From Phycisphaerales bacterium (lineage in GTDB: Bacteria > Planctomycetota > Phycisphaerae > UBA1845): DNA of 64,000 bases. Of the stretch, positions 18,216 to 29,456 are shown in pieces. The position numbers and the translations under genes were made by a program. The stretch is taken from contig JACKHG010000015.1 of NCBI GenBank assembly GCA_020639115.1, positions 1-64,000 of the forward strand, written 5' to 3'. The notes below the pieces were generated by a model. That model worked only from the letters and a program-made list of their open reading frames with translations, made no database searches and was not told the DNA's origin. Numbering within the stretch: position 1 is the stretch's first letter; each line of letters opens with the position of its first letter.

Positions 18216-18433
18216 CGCCCGAGCGGCTGGTTGAGTCCGGCGAATGCCGCAGGAGTGTCTACTTCTTCCTACGCGGAACACGCTGGAGAATCAAGACCAC
18301 GGGCGGCGCTGCGATCGACGAACAGCCTTCAGACGATGGATCGCGGTGAAGGCTTGCCGCCGGCGTGCGCAGGCCCTATGATCGCTCGCAAGCGTGTCCA
18401 CCGTGCAGCGCGGCGCGCGACAGGGCTGGAGCC

Positions 18434-19540
18434 ATGGAGATGGGTCACGAGGCATCCAAGGCGATCCGCTGGGGGCTGTTTACCACGACCGTTCTGGCCG
18501 TTCTGATCGTCGTGGGTTCGCGCAACCTGGCCCATTTCGACGCGGCGCTGGTGGGGTACACGTTCGCAACGCTCTTCGCGGTTTTCGGGATCACCTATCG
18601 GTACGTGATGTGGCTTCAGCGCCCACCGACCGCGCTCTACTGGCGCCGCGGGTGGCAGGTATTCCTCGATCGGCGGTACTTGCTGGGCAATCTGCGCGTG
18701 CTCGTCTGGCGGCTGTTGGCGGTGTTTGCCTCGAACAATTTCATCTGGCGTCGCGGGCGGAAGCGCTGGGCGGCGCACTGGCTGATCATGTGGGGGTGCG
18801 TGCTGGCCGCGCTCATCACGTTTCCGCTCGTGTTCGGCTGGGTGCACTTCGACATGCCCGCCGGGGATTTCGAGCACTATGTTGTCTACGTGCTGGGTTT
18901 TCCGACGATGACGTTCCCGGTCGAAGGGGTCTTGGCCTTCCTGGTTTTCCACGGCTTGGTCTGGGCCGCTCTGCTGGTGATCCCCGGCGTGATGATCGCC
19001 ATGCACCGCCGCATGCGCGATCACGGTGCTGGCGCCGTGCAGCAGTTCGGGGAGGACTTCCTGCCGCTGATCCTGCTCTTTGCGATCAGCGTGACCGGGT
19101 TGATGCTTACCGCCAGCTACACCTGGATGCGCGGCTACGCCTTTGATTTCCTCGCGATTCTCCACGCCATCGCGGTGATTCTCACACTGCTGTGGCTGCC
19201 GTTCGGCAAGTTCTTTCACATCCTCCAGCGGCCCGCGCAGATCGGTGTCGCTTTCTATCGTGATATTGGCGGCCGCGCCGGACTCGCCGCCTGTGCGCGC
19301 TGCGGTCAGGAGTACGCGACCCGCATGCAGATCGACGATCTGATCGAGGTCGAACGCCGGCTCGGCTACCGCTACGAACTTGGCGACGGCCAAGCCGACC
19401 ACTATCAGCGCGTTTGTCCCCAGTGTCGCCGGGCCATGCTGGCCATCGCGCAGGGTATGCTCTGGTCGAGTGCGCGCGGCCCCGTCGTCGAACCGATGTT
19501 TGACATCGCCACCATGATGTCACCGCAACAGGAGCGCTAG
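18434..19540 (+). CDS. NarI-like membrane cytochrome b subunit with C-terminal zinc ribbon
   Basis: Integral membrane protein of 368 residues. Helices are seen at about 13-30, 37-57, 108-126, 150-185, 210-230 and 242-265. Histidines in AHWLIMW, GWVHFD, LAILHAIAVI and LPFGKFFHILQ, with DFLPLILLFAISVTGLML, follow the pattern of the NarI/HdrE family that binds two hemes b and oxidises quinol. The cytoplasmic tail has CARCG and CPQC, a likely zinc ribbon, not a usual NarI feature. ATG at 18434 precedes the first helix; a second ATG is at 18440. It leads the operon, one base before the molybdoenzyme gene, and is the probable quinol-oxidising anchor. Confidence 0.72.
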   Translation: MEMGHEASKAIRWGLFTTTVLAVLIVVGSRNLAHFDAALVGYTFATLFAVFGITYRYVMWLQRPPTALYWRRGWQVFLDRRYLLGNLRVLVWRLLAVFASNNFIWRRGRKRWAAHWLIMWGCVLAALITFPLVFGWVHFDMPAGDFEHYVVYVLGFPTMTFPVEGVLAFLVFHGLVWAALLVIPGVMIAMHRRMRDHGAGAVQQFGEDFLPLILLFAISVTGLMLTASYTWMRGYAFDFLAILHAIAVILTLLWLPFGKFFHILQRPAQIGVAFYRDIGGRAGLAACARCGQEYATRMQIDDLIEVERRLGYRYELGDGQADHYQRVCPQCRRAMLAIAQGMLWSSARGPVVEPMFDIATMMSPQQER

Positions 19541-19541
19541 A

Positions 19542-21785
<2,244 letters not shown>

Positions 21786-21812
21786 GGCGGGCACGGGCTC
21801 CGTATAATCGCA

Positions 21813-22457
21813 GTGGAATCGCCGATGCCAGTAGCAGCAAACACCGAGTTCTTTATTGATCCCAGCCGGTGCATCGGCTGTCAGGCGTGCGTCCAGGCCT
21901 GCGAGGAGTGCGACACCCATCGCGGACACGCCATGATCCATCTGGAGTACATCGAGCGGGCCCAGTCGACGCAGACGACCCCCGTCGTCTGCATGCACTG
22001 CGATTCGCCCACCTGCGCGGAAGTATGTCCGGCGGATGCAATCAAACGCACGGCAGACGGCGTCGTGCAAAGCGCCCGCAAGCCGCGCTGTATCGCGTGC
22101 AGCAACTGCGTCCTCGCCTGCCCGTTCGGCGTACCCAAGATGAAGTCCGAGTTCGAGCTGATGATGAAGTGCGACATGTGCTACGACCGGACGTCCGTCG
22201 GCAAGAAGCCGATGTGCGCCACGGTCTGTCCGAGCCAGGCGCTGCATTTCGGTACGCGCGAGGAAGTGGAACGCCTGCGGCCCCGGGCCCAACCGGTCAA
22301 CCGCTTTCGCTTCGGGCAACAGTGGATCACCACGAAGGTCAACATGATGGCGCCGGCGGCACCTCCGGCTTACATCGACGTTACCGCTGCGATGCACGCC
22401 GGCCCGACCGGCCGGCGGTACGCCCTGCCCGTCGTGGGCGCTGGGGCTTCGGGCTGA
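21813..22457 (+). CDS. four-cluster ferredoxin subunit of the molybdoenzyme
   Basis: Electron-transfer protein of 214 residues (NrfC/HycB/DmsB type). Four Cys sets are present: CIGCQACVQAC, CMHCDSPTCAEVCP, CIACSNCVLACP, and CDMCYDRTSVGKKPMCATVC, giving four [4Fe-4S] clusters. No signal peptide is seen, so it should sit with the catalytic subunit in the cytoplasm. GTG at 21813 and ATG at 21825 are both possible starts; neither has a strong ribosome site. It follows the catalytic gene by 27 bp. The C-terminus after the last cluster is about 60 residues, Pro/Ala-rich, without recognised function. Confidence 0.88.
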   Translation: MESPMPVAANTEFFIDPSRCIGCQACVQACEECDTHRGHAMIHLEYIERAQSTQTTPVVCMHCDSPTCAEVCPADAIKRTADGVVQSARKPRCIACSNCVLACPFGVPKMKSEFELMMKCDMCYDRTSVGKKPMCATVCPSQALHFGTREEVERLRPRAQPVNRFRFGQQWITTKVNMMAPAAPPAYIDVTAAMHAGPTGRRYALPVVGAGASG

Positions 22458-22477
22458 GTGCAACATGGGAGTGTGGC

Positions 22478-23032
22478 ATGGCCGAATCACATGATGATAT
22501 TCCGTTGTCGGTGCTGACACCGGACGGGCGGCCGTTCGAAGAGCAGCCGAAATGGCGTCGCGATTTTCCCATCGATGTGCCTGAGGACAACCATGTCGCC
22601 CGCCGCGATTTCACCAAATTCATGGTGCTCGTCAGCTTCGCCTTCGCCGTCGGCCAGTGCTGGATCTGGCTGATGAGCGCCTGGCGTCGCGCGCGGGGCA
22701 CTTCGGCTTCCCGGCGGATCGTCGCCGTCGCGGAGGTGCCCGTCGGTGGGGCGGTTTCCTTCAGCTATCCCAATCCGCACGACGCGTGCGTGCTCGTTCG
22801 CACCGCGGCCGATGACTTCGTGGCCTACAGCAGCAAGTGCACGCACCTGTCGTGCGCGGTCATCCCCGACGTAACCGCCGGCGTCCTGCGCTGTCCCTGC
22901 CATCACGGGCTCTTTGACCTCGCCACCGGTCGGCCACTCGCCGGGCCGCCCCGACGACCGCTGCCGCGCGTCCAGCTTGGCCGGGAACAGGGCTATATCG
23001 TGGCCCTCAATGTGGAGGAGCGAACGACGTGA
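22478..23032 (+). CDS. Rieske [2Fe-2S] protein with Tat-like membrane anchor
   Basis: Rieske iron-sulfur protein of 184 residues. ATG at 22478 has GGGAG at 22467-22471. The N-terminus has ARRDFTKFMVLVSFAFAVG, a twin-Arg motif followed by a membrane helix, as in bc1-type Rieske proteins exported by Tat and kept anchored. The cluster-binding boxes CTHLSC and CPCHHG are both complete (2 Cys and 2 His), 15 residues apart. If the Tat reading is right, the cluster faces the outside of the membrane while the molybdenum subunit is inside. It ends in a GTGA overlap with the next gene. Confidence 0.9.
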   Translation: MAESHDDIPLSVLTPDGRPFEEQPKWRRDFPIDVPEDNHVARRDFTKFMVLVSFAFAVGQCWIWLMSAWRRARGTSASRRIVAVAEVPVGGAVSFSYPNPHDACVLVRTAADDFVAYSSKCTHLSCAVIPDVTAGVLRCPCHHGLFDLATGRPLAGPPRRPLPRVQLGREQGYIVALNVEERTT

Positions 23033-23250
23033 AGCGACGTGTCTCACGCGATCAACTCAATACCATCATCAGCGGCATGCTCTGCGTCGTACTCATGCTG
23101 CTCGTTCTGCAGCTCTGGCTGCTGACGGCGACGATGAACGCCTACCTCGGCGGCGACCACGGCGTCGTCGCGCCGGCGGCAGCGGTCGGCACCATCTGCT
23201 TCCTGCTGAACTTCGGCCTGTTCTGGCAGATGCGCAGGCTGGAACAGTGA
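23029..23250 (+). CDS. small two-helix membrane protein of the molybdoenzyme operon
   Basis: A 73-residue protein starting with GTG at 23029 that overlaps the Rieske stop by four bases. It has a basic N-terminus and two membrane helices (about 12-32 and 46-66) separated by NAYLGGDHGVV. No enzyme motif is visible. The tight overlap on both sides (its TGA shares a base with the next ATG) shows it belongs to the operon; a role in assembly or as a structural subunit is inferred. Confidence 0.8.
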   Translation: MKRRVSRDQLNTIISGMLCVVLMLLVLQLWLLTATMNAYLGGDHGVVAPAAAVGTICFLLNFGLFWQMRRLEQ

Positions 23251-24311
23251 TGGCCTCCGCCGCCGAGCCCTTTGCGCAAACCTCACGGCCCACGTCGCCG
23301 CGCCGTTTGTCCATGTCCGCCGATCTGAACCCCGCGTACTTCGCGCTGGTGATGGCGACGGGGATTGTTTCGATCGCGTCGTTCCTGCTGGGGTGGCTGT
23401 GGATCGCGCGCGTTCTACTCGGCCTCAACGTCATCTTCTTCGTTGTGCTCGCTGCGCTGAGCGTCCTGCGCATCGCGCGGCACCGCGACCGTATCCTTGC
23501 CGATCTCCTCGACCACAACCGTTGTGTCGGGTTTTTCACGACTGTGGCGGGCACGTGTGTATTGGGCAGTCAGTTTTGGGTGATTCTGCACCTTCGTCCG
23601 ATGGCGGCCCTGTTGTGGTGCCTCGGCATCGTGCTCTGGGCCGTATTTACCTACACGATCTTCACGGGCCTGACCGTGAAGGTCGAAAAGCCCCCGCTGG
23701 CGCGCGGTATCAACGGCGGTTGGCTGGTCGCAGTGGTTGCCACTCAATCGGTGAGCGTTCTCGGCAGTCAAATGGCTGCCGGATTCGCACGTCCTGATGG
23801 TGTCCTGTTCTTCAGCCTCGTGATGTGGCTGGGAGGCGGCATGCTCTACGTCTGGATCATCTCGCTGATCTTCTACCGCTACACGTTCTTCACGCTTGAT
23901 CCGTCCGACCTCTCGCCCCCTTACTGGATCAACATGGGAGCGATGGCCATCTCCACGCTCGCCGGAGACATGCTTATTCTCGCCGGAGGTGACTCGCCGC
24001 TGCTGCAGTCACTCATGCCTTTTCTGAAGGGCTTCACCCTGTTCTTCTGGGCAACCGCGAGTTGGTGGATCCCCATGCTCATCATCCTTGGTGTCTGGCG
24101 GCACGTCTATCGCCGCTTTCCACTCACGTACGACCCCCTGTATTGGGGCGCGGTGTTCCCCCTGGGCATGTATACCGCATGTACTCTTCAGCTTTCGCGG
24201 GCGGTCAGCGTCCCCTACCTGGCCGCCTTCGCAGGCGCTTTTCTCTGGGTTGCGCTCACGGCATGGACCGTCACCTTCGTTGGCTTGGTTCGCCGCTTGT
24301 TGCCGCGCTGA
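23250..24311 (+). CDS. TDT/SLAC1-family anion channel or transporter
   Basis: Membrane protein of 353 residues with about ten helices, of the tellurite-resistance/dicarboxylate transporter (TehA, SLAC1, Ssu1) family. The opening helix NPAYFALVMATGIVSIASFL has the family pattern F-x-x-VMATG; ASWWIPMLIILGVWRHVYRRF and PLYWGAVFPLGMYT near the end are also typical. Family members pass malate, nitrate, chloride or sulfite. Its place as last gene of a molybdoenzyme operon suggests movement of the substrate or product anion (nitrate/nitrite or a sulfur oxyanion). ATG at 23250 overlaps the previous stop by one base. Confidence 0.85.
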   Translation: MASAAEPFAQTSRPTSPRRLSMSADLNPAYFALVMATGIVSIASFLLGWLWIARVLLGLNVIFFVVLAALSVLRIARHRDRILADLLDHNRCVGFFTTVAGTCVLGSQFWVILHLRPMAALLWCLGIVLWAVFTYTIFTGLTVKVEKPPLARGINGGWLVAVVATQSVSVLGSQMAAGFARPDGVLFFSLVMWLGGGMLYVWIISLIFYRYTFFTLDPSDLSPPYWINMGAMAISTLAGDMLILAGGDSPLLQSLMPFLKGFTLFFWATASWWIPMLIILGVWRHVYRRFPLTYDPLYWGAVFPLGMYTACTLQLSRAVSVPYLAAFAGAFLWVALTAWTVTFVGLVRRLLPR

Positions 24312-24508
24312 CGACGCACCGGCTGCGCCACAGCGGCCGACTGACTCGTGCTTGCGTGTACGGCCCCAGCGGCCGCCGCACGGCGCCTGCACAACGAGGC
24401 CGCCAGCGTACGATCGACCGATCGCAGCGAGTGCGTCGGCGTAGACCGCATTCGGGGGCAGCCGCACTGCCGGTATCCGGAAAGGGCGTCGGTGTGCTTC
24501 CACGCGCG

Positions 24509-26695
24509 TCAGGGGCCGACGAACGCGGCCTGGAACGCGCAGAAGTCGGTGATGTCGACGTCTCCGTCGCCGTCGAGATCCGCGGCGTCGAACGCACTCG
24601 CAACACTGCCGGGCGGCGGGGCAGTCACGCCGGGGCCACCCATGCACGGCGCGAACAGCTCGAAGTCGACCATGTCGACAGCGCCGTCGCCGTTCAGATC
24701 GCCCGGCCGCGATCCGCCGACCTCGACCCCCAGTATCTCGACGTCATCGATGTTCCATCCGCACGCGCCGCCGAGGTACGTCGGCCCGATCGTCCACTGC
24801 ACGTACACCGTCGACTCGCCGTCCGCGAACGGCGAGAGATCGTACTCCACGAGCTGCCAGCCATTGTCGTACACTTCGGTCTCGCTGGCCCAGATGTACA
24901 GGAAGAAGTCGTTGTCGGTGCTCAGGCGGATGTAGGCATCGTCGGGCTGATCGCGTACGCCGAGCCAGCGCCGGAAACGCAGCTTCACGTGGCTCAGGTT
25001 TGAACAGTCCAGCGCGGTCGTCGTGAGGCTTGTGAACCACAGGTCGCCCGGGTAATCGCCGTCCAGGTTGTACCCGTAGACGTTCGGACCGGTGAACCCG
25101 CTCGTCGGATCGGGCGAGCCGTGGGCGCCGCCCTGGCCCGTCGGCTGACCGAACGCCCAGTCGCCTTCGGTCTGCCAGCCGGGGTCGGTATCCAGCGGGA
25201 ACGAGTAGATCACCTGGGGAATTCCCACCTCCAGCCGCACCTCCCGCGTGCGGTCGCCGTGATGGTCGGTGAGGTTCACGAACGAGACCGTCGTCCGGTA
25301 GTCGTCGTTGGCCAGCGCCTCGGCGTTGTGGTTAAAGCTGACCGTGACGTCGACGCTTCCGCCAGACGGAATCGTGCCGGTGCCGTTGTCGATCGAGGTC
25401 CAGTCGGCGTCGTCGGAGACGCTGTAGTCGATGGCGCCGCTCGCGTTGTTGGTGAGCGTGTACGTCATGCTCGCCGGGTCGAACGGGCCGCCACTGGGAC
25501 CGGAGGCGAACAGGTCGCCGTGCGGCTGGACGCCCATGCCGATCGTCGCCGGCAACTGGTTGAGCAGCAGTTGCGGTGCCGTGGCGAGATCGACGTTGCC
25601 ATCGTTGTTGAAGTCGGCGGCTGCGATGTTGTGGTACGATCGTCCGAAGTTCGTGATCGTCTGCGGCTCGAGCGTCAGCGCGCCCACGCCGTCGTTGAGC
25701 AGAATCCCGGTCTCGCGGTGACTGGTGGCGTCGCCGTAGACCGTGCTGGTGACCGCCACGTCCGGGGCGCCGTCGCCGTTGAGGTCGGCGACTGCGTACT
25801 GGTCCACGCCGAAGTACGCGGACGCGTTGGCCGCGAAGGTCGCCGGCGTGCCGAACGTGCCGTCGCCGTTGCCGAGGACGATGCTGACGTCGTCGGTGTC
25901 CTGGTTGAGCGTGATGAGATCGAGGTGGCCGTCGCCGTTCATGTCGGCCACGGTCAGGTCGATAGGGTATTCCCCACCGAGGGGCACCGTGTAGGGCTGG
26001 CCCGGGTCGCCCGCACCGTCGCCGAGTCCGGGCTGGATGGTGACGAGGTCGTAGGCGCTGCGGATCGTGGCGACGTCGAGGTGGCCGTCCTCGTTGAAGT
26101 CGCCGGCGCCCGCCACGCTGCCGGGCACGACGTCGCTCGAGACGAAGTTCGTGTAGAAGGTCGCGTCACCGTTGTTGAGCAGTACCGGACCGCCGTTGGG
26201 CACGATGATGTCCGTGTCGCCGTCGCCGTCCATGTCGCCGAACGCGAGGTGCAGGCCGTTGCCGTGGCCGCTGCCGTTGCTGTACTCGATGATCGGGCCG
26301 ATGGTGCCGTCCCCGTTGCCCAGCGCGACGCCCAGGTCGCCGTCGACAATGTCGAGGTTGCCGTCGGCGTTGAGGTCGACGGCGAAGATCGTGTACGCGC
26401 CGCGCGTCGAAACGAGCGTCTGCGTGCTGAACGACCCTTGGCCGTCGGTGTTGTAGTTGATCGAGTAGTCACCGGGTCCGATGATCTGGCCGAACGAGTC
26501 GGTCCGGGGTGGATCGACGCTGAACAGATCGATATCGCCGTCGTGGTCGAAGTCGCCCGCGACGATGGCTTCGTCGGGCAGCCCCATGTACAGCGGCGCA
26601 CCGAAAATCGCCTGATCGGCGCGTGCAGCCGCGACGATCATCAATGCGGCGGCTGTGGTCAGGATCGGCGCGAAATGGCTCCTGCAGATGTTCAT
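24509..26695 (-). CDS. secreted FG-GAP (VCBS) repeat protein with BACON-like and dockerin-like domains
   Basis: Extracellular protein of 728 residues. ATG at 26695 has AGGGAG six bases upstream; a longer frame to 26776 has no site. After a signal peptide ending AAARADQ come about eight Ca-loop repeats of the DxDxDGxxDL type (for example DFDHDGDIDLFS, DFNNDGNVDLAT), which should fold as an integrin-like beta-propeller. A segment YTLTNNASGAIDYSVSDDAD then GTIPSGGSVDVTVSFN resembles a BACON-type beta-sandwich. A jelly-roll region follows, then a dockerin-like C-terminus with DLNGDGAVDMVDFE and DLDGDGDVDITDFC. No catalytic residues were found; it probably binds or is displayed outside. It is convergent with the molybdoenzyme operon. 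Confidence 0.85.
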   Translation of the reverse strand: MNICRSHFAPILTTAAALMIVAAARADQAIFGAPLYMGLPDEAIVAGDFDHDGDIDLFSVDPPRTDSFGQIIGPGDYSINYNTDGQGSFSTQTLVSTRGAYTIFAVDLNADGNLDIVDGDLGVALGNGDGTIGPIIEYSNGSGHGNGLHLAFGDMDGDGDTDIIVPNGGPVLLNNGDATFYTNFVSSDVVPGSVAGAGDFNEDGHLDVATIRSAYDLVTIQPGLGDGAGDPGQPYTVPLGGEYPIDLTVADMNGDGHLDLITLNQDTDDVSIVLGNGDGTFGTPATFAANASAYFGVDQYAVADLNGDGAPDVAVTSTVYGDATSHRETGILLNDGVGALTLEPQTITNFGRSYHNIAAADFNNDGNVDLATAPQLLLNQLPATIGMGVQPHGDLFASGPSGGPFDPASMTYTLTNNASGAIDYSVSDDADWTSIDNGTGTIPSGGSVDVTVSFNHNAEALANDDYRTTVSFVNLTDHHGDRTREVRLEVGIPQVIYSFPLDTDPGWQTEGDWAFGQPTGQGGAHGSPDPTSGFTGPNVYGYNLDGDYPGDLWFTSLTTTALDCSNLSHVKLRFRRWLGVRDQPDDAYIRLSTDNDFFLYIWASETEVYDNGWQLVEYDLSPFADGESTVYVQWTIGPTYLGGACGWNIDDVEILGVEVGGSRPGDLNGDGAVDMVDFELFAPCMGGPGVTAPPPGSVASAFDAADLDGDGDVDITDFCAFQAAFVGP

Positions 26696-27030
26696 ATTTC
26701 GCTCCCTGGTTGACGTTGGCGTAATCCGGACAGCCGCACAGGCAGATGCGCGGCTACTGCTCGGTTGGTCGCACAACCAGCCCAGCCCTTACAGGCGATC
26801 CGCGTTTAATGAGCAGCTCGGCCCCGGAGCGCATGCGGAGCCCTCGCACAGAGACCAGGTGCGGCGTGGTACAGTCAGGCTTGAGGGGCGGGTCGCGGTA
26901 TCCCCGTGAATGAACAGGGCGAAAACCGGTACATCCGGAAGTGATCCAAATGGATGCGACGACGACGGCCGCAACGTGCGCTCAGCCGTACCGGCGCGCG
27001 GCGAAAGGGCCTCCGGCTGCGATGATGGAT
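26696..27030. other. intergenic region upstream of the FG-GAP gene
   Basis: Holds the ribosome site (AGGGAG near 26707) of the minus-strand FG-GAP gene and, at the right end, the 3' flank of the proline-rich membrane gene. I see no further gene, clear promoter boxes or strong terminator. Confidence 0.35.
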
Positions 27031-27714
27031 TTACCCCAGCGGGGCGAAGGGGGTGTTTTCGGGTGTGCGCAGGGCGACCGGGGGCGCGACGATCTCGCTG
27101 AGAATGATCGCCTGGCGGAGGTTCTGCGCGGTGAGTGCGATGTTGCCGACCCCGGCTGGCATCGTGACCACTGGCACCGAGGGCGCGGCGGGCGGCTTGG
27201 GCGGCGTAGCCTTCATCGCCCGATGATCGGCGGCCCGGCGGGCAGCTTCAGCCGCCTGGGCTGCTACGACCGCCTGCGGGACCGTGGGTGGCTGGGGCGC
27301 GGCGTACGGCGACTGACGCGGCTGGAGCGGAGGTCGCGCCGGCGGCGTGCTGCGCGCGAGCGGCGGACGAGCGATCGGTGCACGCGGCGTTACTGGCTGA
27401 TGCGGCGTGGCAGGGCGTTGCGGCGGCGCCGGACGCTGGGCGAGCGGCTGGCGTGGTGGGGCCGGCCGCTGCGGAACGGGGCGTTGCGGTGCTGCGGGCC
27501 GCGGACCGTGCGGCGGGCGGGCGATCGGACGCGGCGCATGGTCGTCGTCGATCTCCGCGTCGATGGTTTCACCGCGCCGGTTGTCGAGGTACTTCTTGAC
27601 CATGCTGCCGATCCCGCTCAGCACCAGGACCGCGATCCAGATGATCGATTCGATGTCGAACTTGGGCGTGCCCTGGGCGACGACCTCGGGGATTATGAAA
27701 TTGCCCAACAGCAT
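27031..27714 (-). CDS. proline-rich single-pass membrane protein next to FloA
   Basis: A 227-residue protein of unknown function. From the ATG at 27714 it has a short N-terminus, one membrane helix (FDIESIIWIAVLVLSGIGSM), a charged KKYLDNRRGE segment, then about 130 residues very rich in Pro, Arg, Ala and Gln, probably disordered. The last 40 residues, with NLRQAIILSEIVAPPVALR, are more ordered. An upstream GTG at 27747 is less likely because it adds a polar stretch. It is the last gene of the NfeD-NfeD-FloA operon, 59 bp after floA. A link to membrane microdomains is inferred only from position. Confidence 0.75.
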   Translation of the reverse strand: MLLGNFIIPEVVAQGTPKFDIESIIWIAVLVLSGIGSMVKKYLDNRRGETIDAEIDDDHAPRPIARPPHGPRPAAPQRPVPQRPAPPRQPLAQRPAPPQRPATPHQPVTPRAPIARPPLARSTPPARPPLQPRQSPYAAPQPPTVPQAVVAAQAAEAARRAADHRAMKATPPKPPAAPSVPVVTMPAGVGNIALTAQNLRQAIILSEIVAPPVALRTPENTPFAPLG

Positions 27715-27773
27715 GACTGGTCTCGATCCTCGCTGCCGCTGCGGCACACGTGCCGGGCGGCCCGACCGTTTTC

Positions 27774-28838
27774 CTACGCGTGCGGCTCGCCGCCCTCGGG
27801 CTTCTTGCGCTGATCGCCACCGATGCTGCGCCGCATGGACGTGTCCGCGTCGATGTTCTTCATGCGGTAATAGTCCATGATGCCCATGTTCCCGCTGCGG
27901 AACGCATCGGCCATCGCCTTGGGCACTTCCGCCTCCGCCAGCACGACCAGCGCCCGGTTCTCCTCGACCTTCGCCCGGAACTCCTGCTCAGCCGCAACCG
28001 CCATCGCGCGGCGCTTCTCCGCCTCGGCCTTGTACCGCTTGGTGTCGGCCTCGGCCTGGTCGGCCTGCAGCCGCGAGCCGATGTTGACGCCCACGTCCAC
28101 GTCGGCGATGTCGATGGAGAGGATCTCATACGCCGTGCCGGCGTCGAGCGAACGGGCCAGCACGGCCTTGCTGATCCGGTCGGGGTTGGCCAGCACCTCC
28201 TTGTGGGTGTGCGACGAGCCGATCGCGCTGACGATGCCCTCGCCGACGCGGGCGATGATGGTCTCCTCGGTGGCGCCGCCGACGAGCTGGCGGATGTTCG
28301 TCCGCACCGTCACGCGGGCCCGGGCCTTGAGCTGAATGCCGTCCGCCGCGACCGCGTCGATCGTCTCCTTGCCGCTGCTGACGCCGGGACAGTCGATCAC
28401 CTTGGGATTCACGCTGGTCTGCACCGCCTCGAGCACGTCGCGGCCGGCGAGGTCGATGGCTGTCGAGGTTTTCCAATCGAGATCGATGTTGGCGCGGTCG
28501 GCGGCGATCATCGCCTTGCAGACCTTCTCGAGCCGCCCGCCGGCGAGGTAGTGGCTCTCCAGGTCGTTGGTGGTGACCGTGCTCAGCCCCGCCTTCACCA
28601 GCGTGATCTTGTTGTTGACGATCACCGCCGGCTGCACCTTCCGGAAGGGCATGGTGATCAGCGTGAGCAGCCCGACGTCCGCCCGGGTCAACTGGGCCTG
28701 GACCCACAGCCGCAGCACGTTCGCGACGAGGTACGCGAAGATGATAAGGACGAGCAGGATCACGCCGCCGAGGACGAACGTGGCGGTATTGCTCAGCGCC
28801 AGCAGGGGTTGCGGGCTCCAGATTGCGTTTATCATCAT
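27774..28838 (-). CDS. floA: flotillin-like protein FloA
   Basis: FloA (YqfA/UPF0365) of 354 residues, a membrane scaffold of flotillin-like microdomains. ATG at 28838 follows AGGTGAC. One hydrophobic helix (about 22-46) is followed by the PHB/SPFH-like domain. Characteristic blocks are LRLWVQAQLTRADVGLLTLI, SHYLAGGRLEKVCKAMIAAD, DVLEAVQTSVNPKVIDCPGV and VGEGIVSAIGSSHTHKEVL. The coiled-coil Ala/Glu-rich stretch QADQAEADTKRYKAEAEKRR and VPKAMADAFRSGNMGIMDYY follow, as in the family. It is encoded with two NfeD-type partners, the widespread arrangement for this pair. Confidence 0.96.
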   Translation of the reverse strand: MMINAIWSPQPLLALSNTATFVLGGVILLVLIIFAYLVANVLRLWVQAQLTRADVGLLTLITMPFRKVQPAVIVNNKITLVKAGLSTVTTNDLESHYLAGGRLEKVCKAMIAADRANIDLDWKTSTAIDLAGRDVLEAVQTSVNPKVIDCPGVSSGKETIDAVAADGIQLKARARVTVRTNIRQLVGGATEETIIARVGEGIVSAIGSSHTHKEVLANPDRISKAVLARSLDAGTAYEILSIDIADVDVGVNIGSRLQADQAEADTKRYKAEAEKRRAMAVAAEQEFRAKVEENRALVVLAEAEVPKAMADAFRSGNMGIMDYYRMKNIDADTSMRRSIGGDQRKKPEGGEPHA

Positions 28839-28871
28839 GTCACCTTTCAGTGAGGTTTGCGGAATAACGGC

Positions 28872-29366
28872 CTACGCATTGCCGGCGTGCGGGCGGACAG
28901 CCAAGTTGCTCATGTGCACCTCGATGCCGATCACGCTCTGCCCGGCGTCGATGATACCCGACTCCGCGACGCACGGCACCCGCTGCCCGTTGAATTCGAC
29001 GATTCCGACCGGGCGGAGCGGAGTCAGCGAGCGGCCGACCGCCCCCACGAAATCCACCGGATCGCCCATCCTGCCCGATTCACGCCCGACCCGCGCTTCG
29101 GGATTCGGCGGCGCCAGGTATTTGCCCATCGGCAGGCGGTGAACGTTCTTGATCCCCAGCAGCAGCACCGTCGGCACCAGCAGGACGCTGGCAATCAGCC
29201 CGATCGCGCCGCCCGTCGTGGTGTGCAGAAACGTCTGGTAGACTGCGAAGCCCAGGCATACCAGCGAACCGATGGTGAGCAGGCCGTGCGACGGCACGAA
29301 CACCTCGGCGATGAGCAGCGCCACGCCGGCAACGTACAGCAGGGCGATGATGACGGTCGAATCCAT
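28872..29366 (-). CDS. short NfeD-like membrane protein with OB-fold tail
   Basis: A 164-residue NfeD-type protein without the protease domain. Three or four helices occupy residues 4-75 (STVIIALLYVAGVALLIAEV and onward). The C-terminal part VGAVGRSLTPLRPVGIVEFN and QRVPCVAESGIIDAGQSVIG is the small beta-barrel (OB-fold) of NfeD proteins that is thought to contact the flotillin-like partner. It lies 33 bp before floA and 90 bp after the long NfeD gene, all on the minus strand, so the three are probably one operon. Confidence 0.9.
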   Translation of the reverse strand: MDSTVIIALLYVAGVALLIAEVFVPSHGLLTIGSLVCLGFAVYQTFLHTTTGGAIGLIASVLLVPTVLLLGIKNVHRLPMGKYLAPPNPEARVGRESGRMGDPVDFVGAVGRSLTPLRPVGIVEFNGQRVPCVAESGIIDAGQSVIGIEVHMSNLAVRPHAGNA

Positions 29367-29456
29367 GGCTGGTGTTCGTCCGGCAGCTCCGCAGCGATCG
29401 TGCCACGTCATTCTGCCAGGAGTCTCGCGCCGCATGCGCTACGTTTCGACGGCTTG

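Noticed and set aside
21803..21808. TATAAT before the ferredoxin gene as an internal promoter
   Set aside because: No -35 box at a usable distance, and the gene is embedded in a tight operon.
25121..26713. 530-codon open frame on the plus strand opposite the FG-GAP gene
   Set aside because: Its Val/Arg/Asp-rich sequence mirrors the Asp/Gly repeats of the real minus-strand gene; no start signal, signal peptide or domain.
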